From the NCBI GenBank assembly GCA_009773555.1, contig WSXZ01000026.1, positions 1 through 47,059 on the forward strand: a stretch of 47,059 nt of DNA. Reading direction: 5' to 3'. Below, piece after piece: positions 16,000 to 24,591 of the stretch. Both the position numbers and the translations under genes were made by a program. The notes under the pieces were generated by a model. It saw only the letters and a list, made by a program, of their open reading frames with translations. It was not told the DNA's origin and did no database searches. Position 1 is the first letter of the stretch. Each line of letters begins with the position of its first letter. This DNA comes from Methylocystaceae bacterium. Lineage in GTDB: Bacteria; Pseudomonadota; Alphaproteobacteria; Rhizobiales; Beijerinckiaceae.

Positions 16000-16713
16000 G
16001 GCCGACGAGGCGAGCCGCGCCACCTGCCGGCGCAATTGCTCCTGAGCGCGCGCGAGATTTTGATGCGCCCGCGCGGACCAGAGTTTGCGCGTCTCGTCGA
16101 GGCGGTAAAGCGCGTCTCCGTGCGCGGCGAATGTGTCGATCATCTGGAGCCGCCCAAGGCAAAAGAGCGGCTCGGGGATCCAGGCGTATTCGAAACGAAG
16201 CCGCGCCAGATTTTGCTCGAACTCGGACCAGGACGCGCCGAGCGAGGAAAGATCGAGGTCGAGGAAGAGGTCCAGATCGCGCGAAAAACCGGGATAATGC
16301 TCAACCTTCGCGCGCGCGTTGAGGTGGTTCGCTGTCGCCATGATCAGGTCATGGATGGCCTGAGCATCCGTTTCGTCGAATTTCGAGTGACGTTCGAAGA
16401 GCGTTGCGCTCGCGCGAACATTTTCGGCGTCGGGACGAAGCAGACCGTCGTCGTCGCGCGTCACATAGACAGCGTCATGCCAGAAGATCGCTGCGCCGAT
16501 CAGATCGGGCCGTACGGCGAGCGCCTTCAAGCAGTCGAGCTTCGTCAGCAAATCGACGATATGGCCCCAATCATGGTACCTGCGTTGCGGTTCGCGATAG
16601 GCGGCGTCGATAACCGAAAAAGCATCCGCGTCGTGACGCCCGGCGATCAGGGCCCAATAATTCTGCACCGGATGTGAGATCATGCGCGAGTAGCGATCAT
16701 AAGCGAAACCCAT
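15997..16713 (-). CDS. HD-superfamily metal-dependent phosphohydrolase domain (probably a separate gene)
   Basis: This part of the long frame resembles the stand-alone predicted HD phosphohydrolases of COG4339: YREPQRRYHDWGHIVDLL, AAIFWHDAVY and a later DAENVRASATLFERH. HxxH and HD histidines are in place for a metal site. If the upstream cyclase frame ends at 16763, translation here would begin at the ATG at 16713 (MGFAYDRYSR) or 16683 (MISHPVQNYW). Neither has a strong ribosome binding site, so coupling or leaderless re-initiation would be needed. The substrate is unknown. The stop codon lies inside a dispersed hairpin repeat. Confidence 0.55.
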   Translation of the reverse strand: MGFAYDRYSRMISHPVQNYWALIAGRHDADAFSVIDAAYREPQRRYHDWGHIVDLLTKLDCLKALAVRPDLIGAAIFWHDAVYVTRDDDGLLRPDAENVRASATLFERHSKFDETDAQAIHDLIMATANHLNARAKVEHYPGFSRDLDLFLDLDLSSLGASWSEFEQNLARLRFEYAWIPEPLFCLGRLQMIDTFAAHGDALYRLDETRKLWSARAHQNLARAQEQLRRQVARLASSA

Positions 16714-18942
16714 AATACGTGCGGCTATGCGGCTGGACAGCAGTCGCGCTCGGACGAAGACGTCACTTGCTCGAAAGATTCCATACCGAAGACCAGTTAT
16801 CCTGCGACCCCTCCCTGGCGAGACCTCGATACCGCTGCTCCAAGACGACATAGAGCGCGGGCCAGGGCTCGGGAACCGATCGCGCCAACGCCGAGGCTCC
16901 TGGCGCATGAGGTCATGCGACTTGCGCCAGCGCACATACGAGTCCGAGACAACCACCTCGCTGTCGCCGACGAGCGCGAAAACCCTCGTCGGTTCGCTCT
17001 TTCCGACGACGCGGACACGCCCAAGGTCAAGCCAGGCGAAGTCTGGCGCGGCGTCGTGGACCGCGCCAGACGCCACAATGTCCGTCTGAAACGCCTTGCT
17101 CGCCCCTTCGAGCCGCGACGCGAGATTCACCGTGTCGCCAAGAATCGAATAATCGAAGCGGCGGATGGACCCCATGTTGCCGACGCTGCAAGGCCCGAGA
17201 TGGAGGCCAAGCCCCATCGCCGCCGGCTGCCCATCATTGCCCGACGACGCAGCGGCCTCGGCGCGCCTTTTATTGAGGCTGACGAGAGCCTCGCGCATCG
17301 TCAGGGCGGCCTGAACGGCCTTGCGCGGATGGTCGTCGATATCGAGCGGCGCGTTCCAGAAGGCGAGCACCGCATCGCCCATATATTTGTCGATCGTGCC
17401 TTCCTGTTCGAGGATGGCGTCGGTCATCGGGGTCAAATATTCATTCATGAACTGCGTGAGTTCGCGCGCGCTCATGCCTTCCGAAATCCCCGAGAAATTG
17501 CGCAGATCGGAAAACAGCACGGTCAATTCGCGCGTCTCGCCGCCGAGCACCAGCCGCTCCGGATGTTCGGCGAGGCGATCGACGACGGCGGGCGAGACGA
17601 ACTTACCGAAGGCCTGACGGACATGGCGACGCGCGGAGGTTTCGGACCGCCAGAGCGTCACTGCGCCGAAGAGATACCCGCCAATAATCGCAAGACTCGG
17701 ATAAGAGGGATCGAGTAGCACGCCGCGGCGATCGAACAGATAAAAGGCGCCGGCGAATAGCCCCGCGACGGCGAGCGGCGCCGCCGCCGCCGAGACGAGC
17801 GGCGGCGCGATGAAGAGCAGGCTCATGATCAGCAAAAACGAGAATGCGGCGACGACGAACTCCAATCCGGGCGCCCAGTCCGGGCGCGCGAGCAGCGAGC
17901 CCGATGCGATCGATTCGACGATCTGAGCATGCACGTCGACGCCGGGAACGACCGGCTCCAGGGGCGTCGCGCGGACGTCGCCGAGACCCGTCGCCAACGC
18001 GCCGACGAAGATGATGCGCCCCTCGATCTCGTCGCGCGCAACGCGCCCCTCGAGCACGTCCTTAGCTGAAATATCTCGCGCAGCGGCGGTATGCGAATAG
18101 CGTGGCCGGACCTCCGCACTGGGGCCGGTCGCAATTTCGAAGGCGCCGACCTTGATCGCGTTGACGCCCGTCTGCTTGCCGAAAGCCGTTTGTCCGCTGG
18201 CGTTTGAAGAGCGAATGATGATGGCCGGCTCACCCTGGGCGATACGCAGGGCTTCGAGCGCCAGGGAAGGCATGAGAACGTCGCCGGCGCGCGTCACCAG
18301 CGGCACCCGACGAACGATCTGGTCGTGGTCCGGCAGCCAGTTTGTCGCGCCAAGCCCTCGCGCCGCTTCCGCAAGCCTTCGCTCCGGGCCGACCGCCCCA
18401 GCGAACGCGGCGAGGAAGGGGGCGGGGTCGTCGCCGGCGGTGACGACTCCCGACTTCGCCGGCGGCGGCGCGGTAACGGCGTTCGTCAGCGTCACTCCAA
18501 GCGTGACGGGCGCCTTCGAGACCGCCTGAGCCAAGATTTGATCGCCGCTCGGCGCTTTTGCGACGAGCTTCGCCACCTGGGCGCGGGCGCGGGGGTCAGC
18601 GATCGCCTCGATGAGCTGAGACGCTCCGGCGCGATCGGCCTCCGCGAAGATGAAGTCGAAGGCGATGGACGCCGCGCCGAGTTCGCGCAGGCGGTCAAGA
18701 AGTTCGGCGAGCCGGGCGCGCGGCCAAGGCCATTGCCCATAGGCGCTGAGGCTTTTTTCGTCGACGCCGACGACCCGCGTCGGCGCCTCGGGATCATAAG
18801 CGCGAGGAGCCAGACGCTGAAACGTGTCGAAGACAAAGTTGCGAAGATCGTCCAGCGCCCGGGGCTGAATGACGCCCCAGGGAAAAATGAGAACCGCAGC
18901 GGCGACGATCGCGAGAAGGTAGGCGCGACGCCGCTTCAACAT
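15997..18942 (-). CDS. CHASE2-class III adenylate cyclase reading into an HD hydrolase (possible frameshift fusion)
   Basis: 981 residues in one frame. Order: N-terminal membrane segment (8-25), extracytoplasmic CHASE2 sensor (about 30-340), membrane segments (about 355-435), class III cyclase (about 465-640), linker, HD-type domain (about 745-981). Cyclase metal ligands are in LFSDLRNF and MGDAVLAFW; the Lys in IDKYMGDA and the Asp in SILGDTVNLASRLEG favour ATP over GTP. After HDLM the linker is Arg/Ser/Pro-rich and unlike a cyclase end. A second frame (16912 down to a TGA at 16763) reads WPALYVVLEQRYRGLAREG and then VWNLSSK, a natural-looking cyclase terminus. Two separate genes merged by a one-base lesion are therefore likely. 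ATG 18942 is preferred; GTG 18948 is possible. Confidence 0.8.
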   Translation of the reverse strand: MLKRRRAYLLAIVAAAVLIFPWGVIQPRALDDLRNFVFDTFQRLAPRAYDPEAPTRVVGVDEKSLSAYGQWPWPRARLAELLDRLRELGAASIAFDFIFAEADRAGASQLIEAIADPRARAQVAKLVAKAPSGDQILAQAVSKAPVTLGVTLTNAVTAPPPAKSGVVTAGDDPAPFLAAFAGAVGPERRLAEAARGLGATNWLPDHDQIVRRVPLVTRAGDVLMPSLALEALRIAQGEPAIIIRSSNASGQTAFGKQTGVNAIKVGAFEIATGPSAEVRPRYSHTAAARDISAKDVLEGRVARDEIEGRIIFVGALATGLGDVRATPLEPVVPGVDVHAQIVESIASGSLLARPDWAPGLEFVVAAFSFLLIMSLLFIAPPLVSAAAAPLAVAGLFAGAFYLFDRRGVLLDPSYPSLAIIGGYLFGAVTLWRSETSARRHVRQAFGKFVSPAVVDRLAEHPERLVLGGETRELTVLFSDLRNFSGISEGMSARELTQFMNEYLTPMTDAILEQEGTIDKYMGDAVLAFWNAPLDIDDHPRKAVQAALTMREALVSLNKRRAEAAASSGNDGQPAAMGLGLHLGPCSVGNMGSIRRFDYSILGDTVNLASRLEGASKAFQTDIVASGAVHDAAPDFAWLDLGRVRVVGKSEPTRVFALVGDSEVVVSDSYVRWRKSHDLMRQEPRRWRDRFPSPGPRSMSSWSSGIEVSPGRGRRITGLRYGIFRASDVFVRARLLSSRIAARIMGFAYDRYSRMISHPVQNYWALIAGRHDADAFSVIDAAYREPQRRYHDWGHIVDLLTKLDCLKALAVRPDLIGAAIFWHDAVYVTRDDDGLLRPDAENVRASATLFERHSKFDETDAQAIHDLIMATANHLNARAKVEHYPGFSRDLDLFLDLDLSSLGASWSEFEQNLARLRFEYAWIPEPLFCLGRLQMIDTFAAHGDALYRLDETRKLWSARAHQNLARAQEQLRRQVARLASSA

Positions 18943-19006
18943 CTCCACCTCGCGTGACGGTCACGCCGCCGCCGGGGCGATCGGCGAGGCTGGCGACGCC
19001 GCAGAA

Positions 19007-20215
19007 CTAGTCGCCCGGACCGTCAATCGCAACAGGCCCGCCTCCGTGACCGCCGCTCCCATGACCGCCGCTCCCATGACCGCTGTTTCCGTGACTCCCT
19101 TGGCCGCCGCCGCTGTACTGACCGCCCTCACCGCCTTCATAGCCGCCGCCATGACCGCCGCCATGACCGCCTTCGCCATGGCCGCCGCCATAACCGCCGC
19201 CGTAGCCGCCTTCGCCGCCGTGACCACCTTCGCCATGTCCGCCGTGGCCGCCCTCGCCATGTCCGCCGTGGCCGCCCTCGCCATGTCCGCCGTGGCCGCC
19301 CTCGCCATGTCCGCCGTGACCGCCCTCGCCGTGGCCGCCTTCATGACCACCGTGATCATGGCCGCCATGTCCGCCATGGCCGCCGTGATCATGATCGTCG
19401 TGGTGGCCGTCATCTCCGCCCTGGCGCGCTGGCGTCGGCAGCGGCGCAGGCTGATTGTCGACATTGGCGCGACTCTGCACGATCGCATTGCCGAACCAAA
19501 CCGGACCCAGCGCGTCGAGGCCCGGCGGACTGACGACGTCCGGCGGACGATCATTGCCGAGGGCAAGATTCGCCTCTTCGTTCGTCGGCTCGCGCTTGGC
19601 GCCGCCACGCTGTCCTTTACCGCTCTCCAATGCCGCGACGATTTGCGCGATCGTCTCAGGCGGCACGAGGAAAGGCTCCGACACCGGCCCGCCGCTCGGC
19701 GCGCAGACGCCATAGCCGGGGCGCGTGAGCGCCTGGCCGCCGACGTCGATGAAACCATATTGATGCACGACGAGCGTGCCGCATGAGCCGCCGACACGAA
19801 CCAGCGCCGTCCCGCCGCGCACGCCGATGGACGCCGTCGGCGTGCGCAGCTTTGTGCCGCCTTCGTGGCTGACGCCGCCGCCGACGAAGCGCATGACGCC
19901 CTTCGCCATCGACACGCCCTGTTGACCGCCGCCGCCTTGTGAATAGACAAAATCGTCAACGGTGACGGCGCTGTTGCGACCGACGGTCATCGTCGATGTG
20001 TCGTTAAAGACGATCTGGGCGCTGCCGTACGGACTCGTCTCGATGCGTTCGCGCCGTTGCACGCCAAGGCCGACCGATAGCGAGCGCTTCGCGGCGCCCG
20101 GCGGCGTGCCGTGCGCGCTCTGATTGACCGCGCCGACGTTCCCGACGTTATCTGCGAGCGCGGGGCCTGCGACGAGCGCGAGAGCGGTTGTGGCGGCCGC
20201 GGAGAACTTTTTCAT
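19007..20215 (-). CDS. Exported FecR-domain protein with Gly/His-rich repeat tail
   Basis: 402 residues. A signal peptide ends at ALADNV (about residue 22). A FecR-like beta domain follows (about 35-175): GLGVQRRERIETSPYGSAQI, FNDTSTMTVGRNS and LRTPTASIGVRGG. Residues about 265-395 are an extreme Gly/His/Glu/Asp tail starting DDGHHDDHDHGGHGGH, with an 8-residue unit GHGGHGEG repeated about four times. Such a tail could bind Cu, Ni or Zn; this is inference. The start lies 12 bases after the end of the beta-barrel gene with GGAG between, so the two are co-transcribed. The cyclase follows 64 bases downstream. Confidence 0.85.
   Translation of the reverse strand: MKKFSAAATTALALVAGPALADNVGNVGAVNQSAHGTPPGAAKRSLSVGLGVQRRERIETSPYGSAQIVFNDTSTMTVGRNSAVTVDDFVYSQGGGGQQGVSMAKGVMRFVGGGVSHEGGTKLRTPTASIGVRGGTALVRVGGSCGTLVVHQYGFIDVGGQALTRPGYGVCAPSGGPVSEPFLVPPETIAQIVAALESGKGQRGGAKREPTNEEANLALGNDRPPDVVSPPGLDALGPVWFGNAIVQSRANVDNQPAPLPTPARQGGDDGHHDDHDHGGHGGHGGHDHGGHEGGHGEGGHGGHGEGGHGGHGEGGHGGHGEGGHGGHGEGGHGGEGGYGGGYGGGHGEGGHGGGHGGGYEGGEGGQYSGGGQGSHGNSGHGSGGHGSGGHGGGPVAIDGPGD
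19229..19324 (-). repeat. 24-bp tandem repeat, four units
   Basis: Four consecutive 24-base units (19229, 19253, 19277, 19301); the two middle ones are identical and the outer ones differ by one base each. They encode the GHGGHGEG-type repeats of the FecR protein tail. Copy number may vary by slippage. Confidence 0.9.
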
Positions 20216-20227
20216 TTATCGTCTCCG

Positions 20228-21535
20228 TCAGAACTTTGCCGTTGGCCCGAAACTGACGGACACGTTGTCAGTCTTGAAATTCGGTAGATTCGAATCGTTA
20301 CGCGCATACTCGACGTTGCCGGCGAAACCGAAATACGGGGTAATCGGCAAGTCCACCATCAGGCCGCCGATCCAGACGGTGTCTCGACGCGCGACGAAGG
20401 GATTGATCACCGGATTGGCGGCGTCGAAGGCAAGATGCGTAAAGCGGCCATAAGGCGCGAGGGTCCATCGGCGCGGAATGATTGGAAATGGCGGGTCGAC
20501 CTCGAGCCGCAGCATCGCCTGAACGTCCACCTGATCGGAAGATTGCTGCGGATTGCCCGCCCATGCGCGCGTATAGGCGACGCGACCTTCAAGCCTCAGG
20601 TCGTTTGTCAGTCTGTAGGAGCTGCTCAAGTAGCCGGTGACGACGTCGCCAGTCGCCAACGTCGATACTGTCGAATAGGGCGAAAAACCGGTATAGCCGA
20701 GGAAGCCCGGCGAGGGATCAACCCAGATCGCAAACTCATGCCCGCGCCCCCGGCGTTCAAATAATTGCTGCCGCCGAGCAGCGCCACCGCGCCGGTCACA
20801 TATGGCTTGATGGAGAGGCCCGGATAAAGGTCGGGCGCGATATGGATGCGTGGTCCTACGGAGCCGGCGAACAGCGCGACGCTATATTGCGGCAGGCGAA
20901 ATTGCTCGGTGGCGTAGCCCGTCACGCGCGTCTCGAGCTGGTCGCCGCGCGCATTCTGAAAATCCAGATCATGCGCGGCCTGCACCAACTGAAAGCTGTT
21001 GATGTCGCCCTTGCGCGAGGCGGCCGACGCAACGCCGACGCCGCCGACCTGGAAGAGATTATTTGGTCGGGAAGAAATTGGCGTTCGATTGCGCCCGCAG
21101 GCCGACGTGCATCCGCAGATAAAGCCGGTTGGCTTGCGTGCGCTTCTCGATATCGGGCAGCTGCGCTTCGACTTGAGCCACCTGAACCGGATCGAGGCCG
21201 CCTTCGGCGAGCGCGTTGCGCAAATGCTGCGCCGAGAGTTCATAGGCGCCGAGCCGCGCATAAAGGAAACCAAGCTCCTTTCGGGCGCGCGACAAGTTCG
21301 GGTTGAACATCAGCATGCGTTCAAGCGCGCCGATTCCCGCTTCATAGTCGCGTAGCTCCGTCGACAGCAGGACGTAGCGATAGGTCGCGTCATAGTCGGT
21401 TGGATTATGCTGAATATAGGCTGCGAGGCGCTCCTGTTCGGCGCGCGGATCCTCCTGCGCCAGAGCCGGACTGAAAAGTGCGAATGCGGCAATCAGTGCG
21501 CCCAAAAGCCTCGGCGCCGCTTTATATGCGAACAT
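20228..21535 (-). pseudogene. TPR / outer-membrane beta-barrel protein gene, two frameshifts
   Basis: The gene starts at ATG 21535 with a signal peptide (GALIAAFALFSPALAQ). TPR-like helices follow, with YIQHNPTDYDATYRYVLLS and ALERMLMFNPNLSRARKELG, then beta-strand segments ending NVSVSFGPTAKF, a typical barrel terminus with a final Phe. The frame breaks twice. At 21062-21064, removing one A from AAA (minus strand) restores FFPTNNLFQVGG. At 20747-20751, adding one G to a run of five restores NAGGRGHEFAIWVD. Both lesions are single-base homopolymer changes, so sequencing error is as likely as mutation. About 434 residues would result. It is the first gene of the FecR-cyclase unit and may be a porin or export channel. 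Confidence 0.75.
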
Positions 21536-21800
21536 AAATGGCAAGCCCCCGTAAAAAATCGGAAAACGGCGATCGAAGCCCGGACCGTCAGCTGAACCGG
21601 AAGCTGACTCATGTCGCTTGGAGTAGCAAGCTAGCGCCGGACGATGCGCCGATGCGAACGACACGACGGCGCAATGTGTCTGCTACGAATTAATCCTATG
21701 CAGCAACGGTTTATGGCCTTTTGTGCCCATCCTCCTTGCACAAACGGCGGATACAACAAATTCTCGGGTGTTGCCTTGAAAGCACAGGCGCGACGCGCGG
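21536..21800. other. Intergenic leader of the barrel-FecR-cyclase unit
   Basis: 265 bases between the downstream end of the Crp-linked gene and the barrel gene start. Base composition is more AT-rich near 21680-21770 than the surroundings, as expected for a promoter, but no clear -35/-10 pair can be fixed by eye. Confidence 0.4.
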
Positions 21801-22202
21801 CTAACGCCGGAGCCCGCCATCGAAGAGAGAGACAACTTCGCCGCTTTCAATCGACGACCGCTCCGCGACCGACGAAAGAATGACGCCCCTACGCCAGCGC
21901 GCCGAGACCACGCGGCGGCGCGGACGCGCGATGGCGCGTGAATCCTCGCAAGACGCGCCCGGCGCGAGGAGCCAGCGCAGCACGATCAGCAAGTCGGCGG
22001 CGCGGCGCGACGCGCCGATCTCCACCGCGTTGCGGATGTCGGCGACGACTCGCCCCCGTGCGGCGTCGATCGAGACGGCCCGGCGGTATCGCGCCAGCAT
22101 GCGATGGTGCTTGTCGCTGGGGCTCACGCCCAGGATGAGTTCATGGCCGCGCAGGCCCGCCACTTCGGCGCAACGCTCGATCGGCGTCAATTCGGGAATC
22201 AT
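21801..22202 (-). CDS. Hypothetical protein downstream of Crp-type regulator
   Basis: 133 residues from ATG 22202, which follows GGAG by 8 bases; longer starts at 22259 and GTG 22307 are possible but lack good ribosome binding sites. The first 90 residues look conserved and helical (PIERCAEVAGLRGHELILG, then ADLLIVLRWLLAPG). The last 45 are Arg/Ser-rich and unlike the start, so a frame change near the C-terminus cannot be excluded. I do not recognise a family. It follows the Crp-type gene by about 110 bases on the same strand and may be co-transcribed. Confidence 0.6.
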   Translation of the reverse strand: MIPELTPIERCAEVAGLRGHELILGVSPSDKHHRMLARYRRAVSIDAARGRVVADIRNAVEIGASRRAADLLIVLRWLLAPGASCEDSRAIARPRRRVVSARWRRGVILSSVAERSSIESGEVVSLFDGGLRR

Positions 22203-22310
22203 TTCGGGTTCTCCAGTCGCTTGCTCTGCCACGGGTTCTTTGCCTCTTGTCGGCAGCATAGCGACGGTAGCGCCCTGTTCCTCATCTGTTTGTGCGAGAA
22301 CGCACACGGA

Positions 22311-23000
22311 TCATTCGGCTTCGTTGAGCGCCTCTTGAACTCGCTTCTCCAAGACCGACGGGCGCAACAACACGAGACCGCCGCGAATTTTTTCGGCGAG
22401 GCCTTCGTCGATCATGGCCGAGAGTTCGCGGCTGACCTGTTCGCGCCGACAACCGATACGGGCGGCGAGATCATGCTGAAACGGCGGCGGCGATACGATC
22501 GACTGTCCTGTTGACCCCTTGCGCGGCGCCGACATGCGCAACAATTCGGAATAGAGCCGATGCTTGAGGTCGAGCACCGAGCGCTCGAACAGGCGCGTAT
22601 TCAGTTCCCGCACCCGCGCCGTCAACAGACGCAACAGCCGCTCGCAAATCTCCGGCTCGCCGAACAGGATCTCCTTGAAGACCACTGGCGGCACCAGCAA
22701 AAGTTCTGCGTTGGTAAGCGCCGTCACATTGGCGGAGCGCTTGGCCCCGTCGACCGCCGCCATCTCGCCGAAGAATTTGCCTGGTCCGAAGTCCCCGAAG
22801 ATCATTTCTTTGCCGGCGGCGGTGCGTATCAGCACCCGAACGTCGCCGCTGACGATGAAATACACGTCAGTCGAAGGATCGTCGAAATCCAGGACCAGCT
22901 CATGCTCGGCGTAGCGCCTGCGCACGCAGTGGCGCGCCAGCTGCTCGCCGCGCGTCGGGTCAAGGCCAACAAAGAAAGGAATCCCGTCAAATAGGGACAC
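22311..23000 (-). CDS. Crp/Fnr-family transcription regulator, probably cAMP-binding
   Basis: 229 residues. An N-terminal cyclic-nucleotide fold (about 15-130) holds the phosphate-binding cassette KFFGEMAAVDGAKRSANVTA, with the Glu, Arg and Ser that contact cAMP in E. coli CRP. No N-terminal cysteine cluster of the FNR type is seen. The C-terminal winged helix (about 150-220) has FQHDLAARIGCRREQVSREL as recognition helix and a typical DEGLAEKIRGGLVLL wing. The GTG start follows AGGAG by six bases. A class III adenylate cyclase is encoded about 3.4 kb downstream on the same strand, so the two may form a circuit; target sites are unknown. Confidence 0.87.
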   Translation of the reverse strand: MSLFDGIPFFVGLDPTRGEQLARHCVRRRYAEHELVLDFDDPSTDVYFIVSGDVRVLIRTAAGKEMIFGDFGPGKFFGEMAAVDGAKRSANVTALTNAELLLVPPVVFKEILFGEPEICERLLRLLTARVRELNTRLFERSVLDLKHRLYSELLRMSAPRKGSTGQSIVSPPPFQHDLAARIGCRREQVSRELSAMIDEGLAEKIRGGLVLLRPSVLEKRVQEALNEAE

Positions 23001-23101
23001 ATCGCGCTCCTGAATTGGAAATAGCGCCGATATTGACGCTAAATGTCGACGTCGTCGAGGCGCAATCTGCTGGCGGACGCAGACTCTTCGGGCGATGATT
23101 G

Positions 23102-24070
23102 ATGATGCAAGCGTTCCGACTCGCGACCTTCAATCTGGAAAATCTCGATTGGTCGGGCACCAAACCGGAGGCGTTTGCGCGCCGAACCGACGCGCTACGC
23201 CCCCTGCTGGAGACGCTCGACGCCGATATATTGTGCCTGCAGGAAATACATGCGCAGAGGCGTCACAAGCATGACGCGCGGCAATATATCGCGCTCGACC
23301 GGTTGCTTGCGACGACCAGATACGCGAATTTTCATCGGGCGACGACCGTTAGGCCGGGCGGCGACGCCCCCGCCGACGTGCATAATCTGGCAATCCTTTC
23401 ACGATGGCCGATGCGCGCGCAACGGCAGATCCATCACGACATCGTGGCGCGATGGGTCTGGCCGCCGCCGCGGGACGCCGACGGCTCTCAGCCGGAGCCG
23501 GTGGAGATCGCTTGGGACAGGCCCCTGCTCTACGCTGCTGTCGAGCTTCCCAACGGAGGCGCGCTCCACGTCGTCAATCTGCATCTACGCGCGCCGCGCG
23601 CCATTCCTATCGCGACGGCGCGCGGTTTCGGGTCGAGCCGCGCACAAATCGAGGGCCAGTTCGTGGCGGCGCTCAAGCGCGAAGGCCAGGCGCTGGAGGC
23701 CCGGCTGTTCGCCGAGACTCTTTTTGACGCGGAGCCGCAGGCGCAGATCGCAATTGTCGGCGACTTCAACGCCGACGAGCATGACGCGCCGACCCGACTC
23801 TTGCGCGGCGGCGGAGATGAAGCGGCGGAAGGCGACCGGGCCCTCGTCGCCTTGGAAGAGCGCGTCGCGCCGTCGCGGCGCTTCACCGTGCTGCATGCGG
23901 GACGTCCAACGCTGATCGACCACCTCCTTGCCTCACGCGCATTGGCCGCCAATTGGCGCGAGACCACGATACTGAACGAAGGGCTGCAGGACGAAGTCTA
24001 CGCGACAGAGCCTGTCGAGGGATCGCTTCACGCGCCCGTGTGCGCTCGATTTGAGCTGGTCGCAAAATGA
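23102..24070 (+). CDS. Endonuclease/exonuclease/phosphatase-family protein
   Basis: 322 residues. The fold is that of DNase I-like Mg-dependent phosphoesterases. RLATFNLENLDW carries the first Asn, DADILCLQEIH the metal-binding Glu, IAIVGDFNADEHD the catalytic Asp and Asn, and LIDHLLASR the terminal Asp-His pair. The substrate cannot be deduced; members act on DNA, phosphoinositides or sphingomyelin. No signal peptide is seen, so it is likely cytoplasmic. Two ATG codons in a row open the frame without a clear ribosome binding site. It stands alone, divergent from the Crp-type gene. Confidence 0.85.
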   Translation: MMQAFRLATFNLENLDWSGTKPEAFARRTDALRPLLETLDADILCLQEIHAQRRHKHDARQYIALDRLLATTRYANFHRATTVRPGGDAPADVHNLAILSRWPMRAQRQIHHDIVARWVWPPPRDADGSQPEPVEIAWDRPLLYAAVELPNGGALHVVNLHLRAPRAIPIATARGFGSSRAQIEGQFVAALKREGQALEARLFAETLFDAEPQAQIAIVGDFNADEHDAPTRLLRGGGDEAAEGDRALVALEERVAPSRRFTVLHAGRPTLIDHLLASRALAANWRETTILNEGLQDEVYATEPVEGSLHAPVCARFELVAK

Positions 24071-24122
24071 CCGCGGCGCCGCTTGTGAAACCGAACGCGC
24101 CGCTCAAGCGTAAGGCGGCCTG

Positions 24123-24443
24123 TCACACGGAGGCGAACGATCTCAACTGTTCGGCCAAGGCGCGCGCTTCGCGCCAGTCCAGTTCAACGTCCGCTTGACC
24201 TTCGGAGGAGACGATGATGCCGCTCTGCTCGACCCTCGCGTCGAAGTCATGATCGCTGGCGATGGGGCTCATATAGATTTGCTGTTCGCCGCGGTCCCCC
24301 ATCGCGACGGAGTCGAGGGCGCGCGAAAGGATCGCCGCCTCTTCTTTGGTAAAGCGCCGCAGGGGGTGGCCGGGAAGGCGGAGCGTCGCCAATACGACAA
24401 ATGATCGATGCTGTGAGGCGACAAGCTCGAAGAGCTGAGACAT
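24123..24443 (-). CDS. Hypothetical protein (106 aa)
   Basis: A small soluble protein. The start MSQLFELVASQHRSF is followed by LPGHPLRRFTKEEAAILSRA and an acidic C-terminal half. No membrane segment, signal peptide or metal motif is seen and I do not recognise the family. ATG 24443 is chosen; a TTG two codons upstream is possible. It is convergent with the nuclease-fold gene and divergent from the methyltransferase gene. Confidence 0.6.
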   Translation of the reverse strand: MSQLFELVASQHRSFVVLATLRLPGHPLRRFTKEEAAILSRALDSVAMGDRGEQQIYMSPIASDHDFDARVEQSGIIVSSEGQADVELDWREARALAEQLRSFASV

Positions 24444-24522
24444 TTTCAAGACCCCATCGGCAGTTCAACACAGCAAGAGACGAGTTTTTTGGAGGCCGTC
24501 GCGCAGTCAGGAGCCCTCATAC

Positions 24523-24591
24523 ATGAAGCGCATCAAATTTCATGCCTACGATCCAGCCAAGGGTCTCGCCGTGAGCGAAACAGATGAATGA
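24523..24591 (+). CDS. Possible 22-aa leader peptide overlapping the methyltransferase start
   Basis: ATG 24523 is preceded by AGGAG. The frame encodes MKRIKFHAYDPAKGLAVSET and two more residues, ending at a TGA that overlaps the next gene's start by eight bases. Such overlap often means translational coupling. It may equally be a chance frame or a remnant; there is no family evidence. Confidence 0.3.
   Translation: MKRIKFHAYDPAKGLAVSETDE

Noticed and set aside
19229-19324. 24-bp repeats considered as a CRISPR array
   Set aside because: Units are directly adjacent without unique spacers and are in frame within a coding gene.
19046-19786. Plus-strand frame rich in AMTAAMSAV repeats resembling membrane helices
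   Set aside because: Antisense of the Gly/His repeats; no start context and no family.
18961-19959. 332-codon minus-strand frame over the FecR gene rich in Ala/Met/Thr
   Set aside because: Produced by reading the 24-bp repeats in another frame; the FecR frame has signal peptide and domain.
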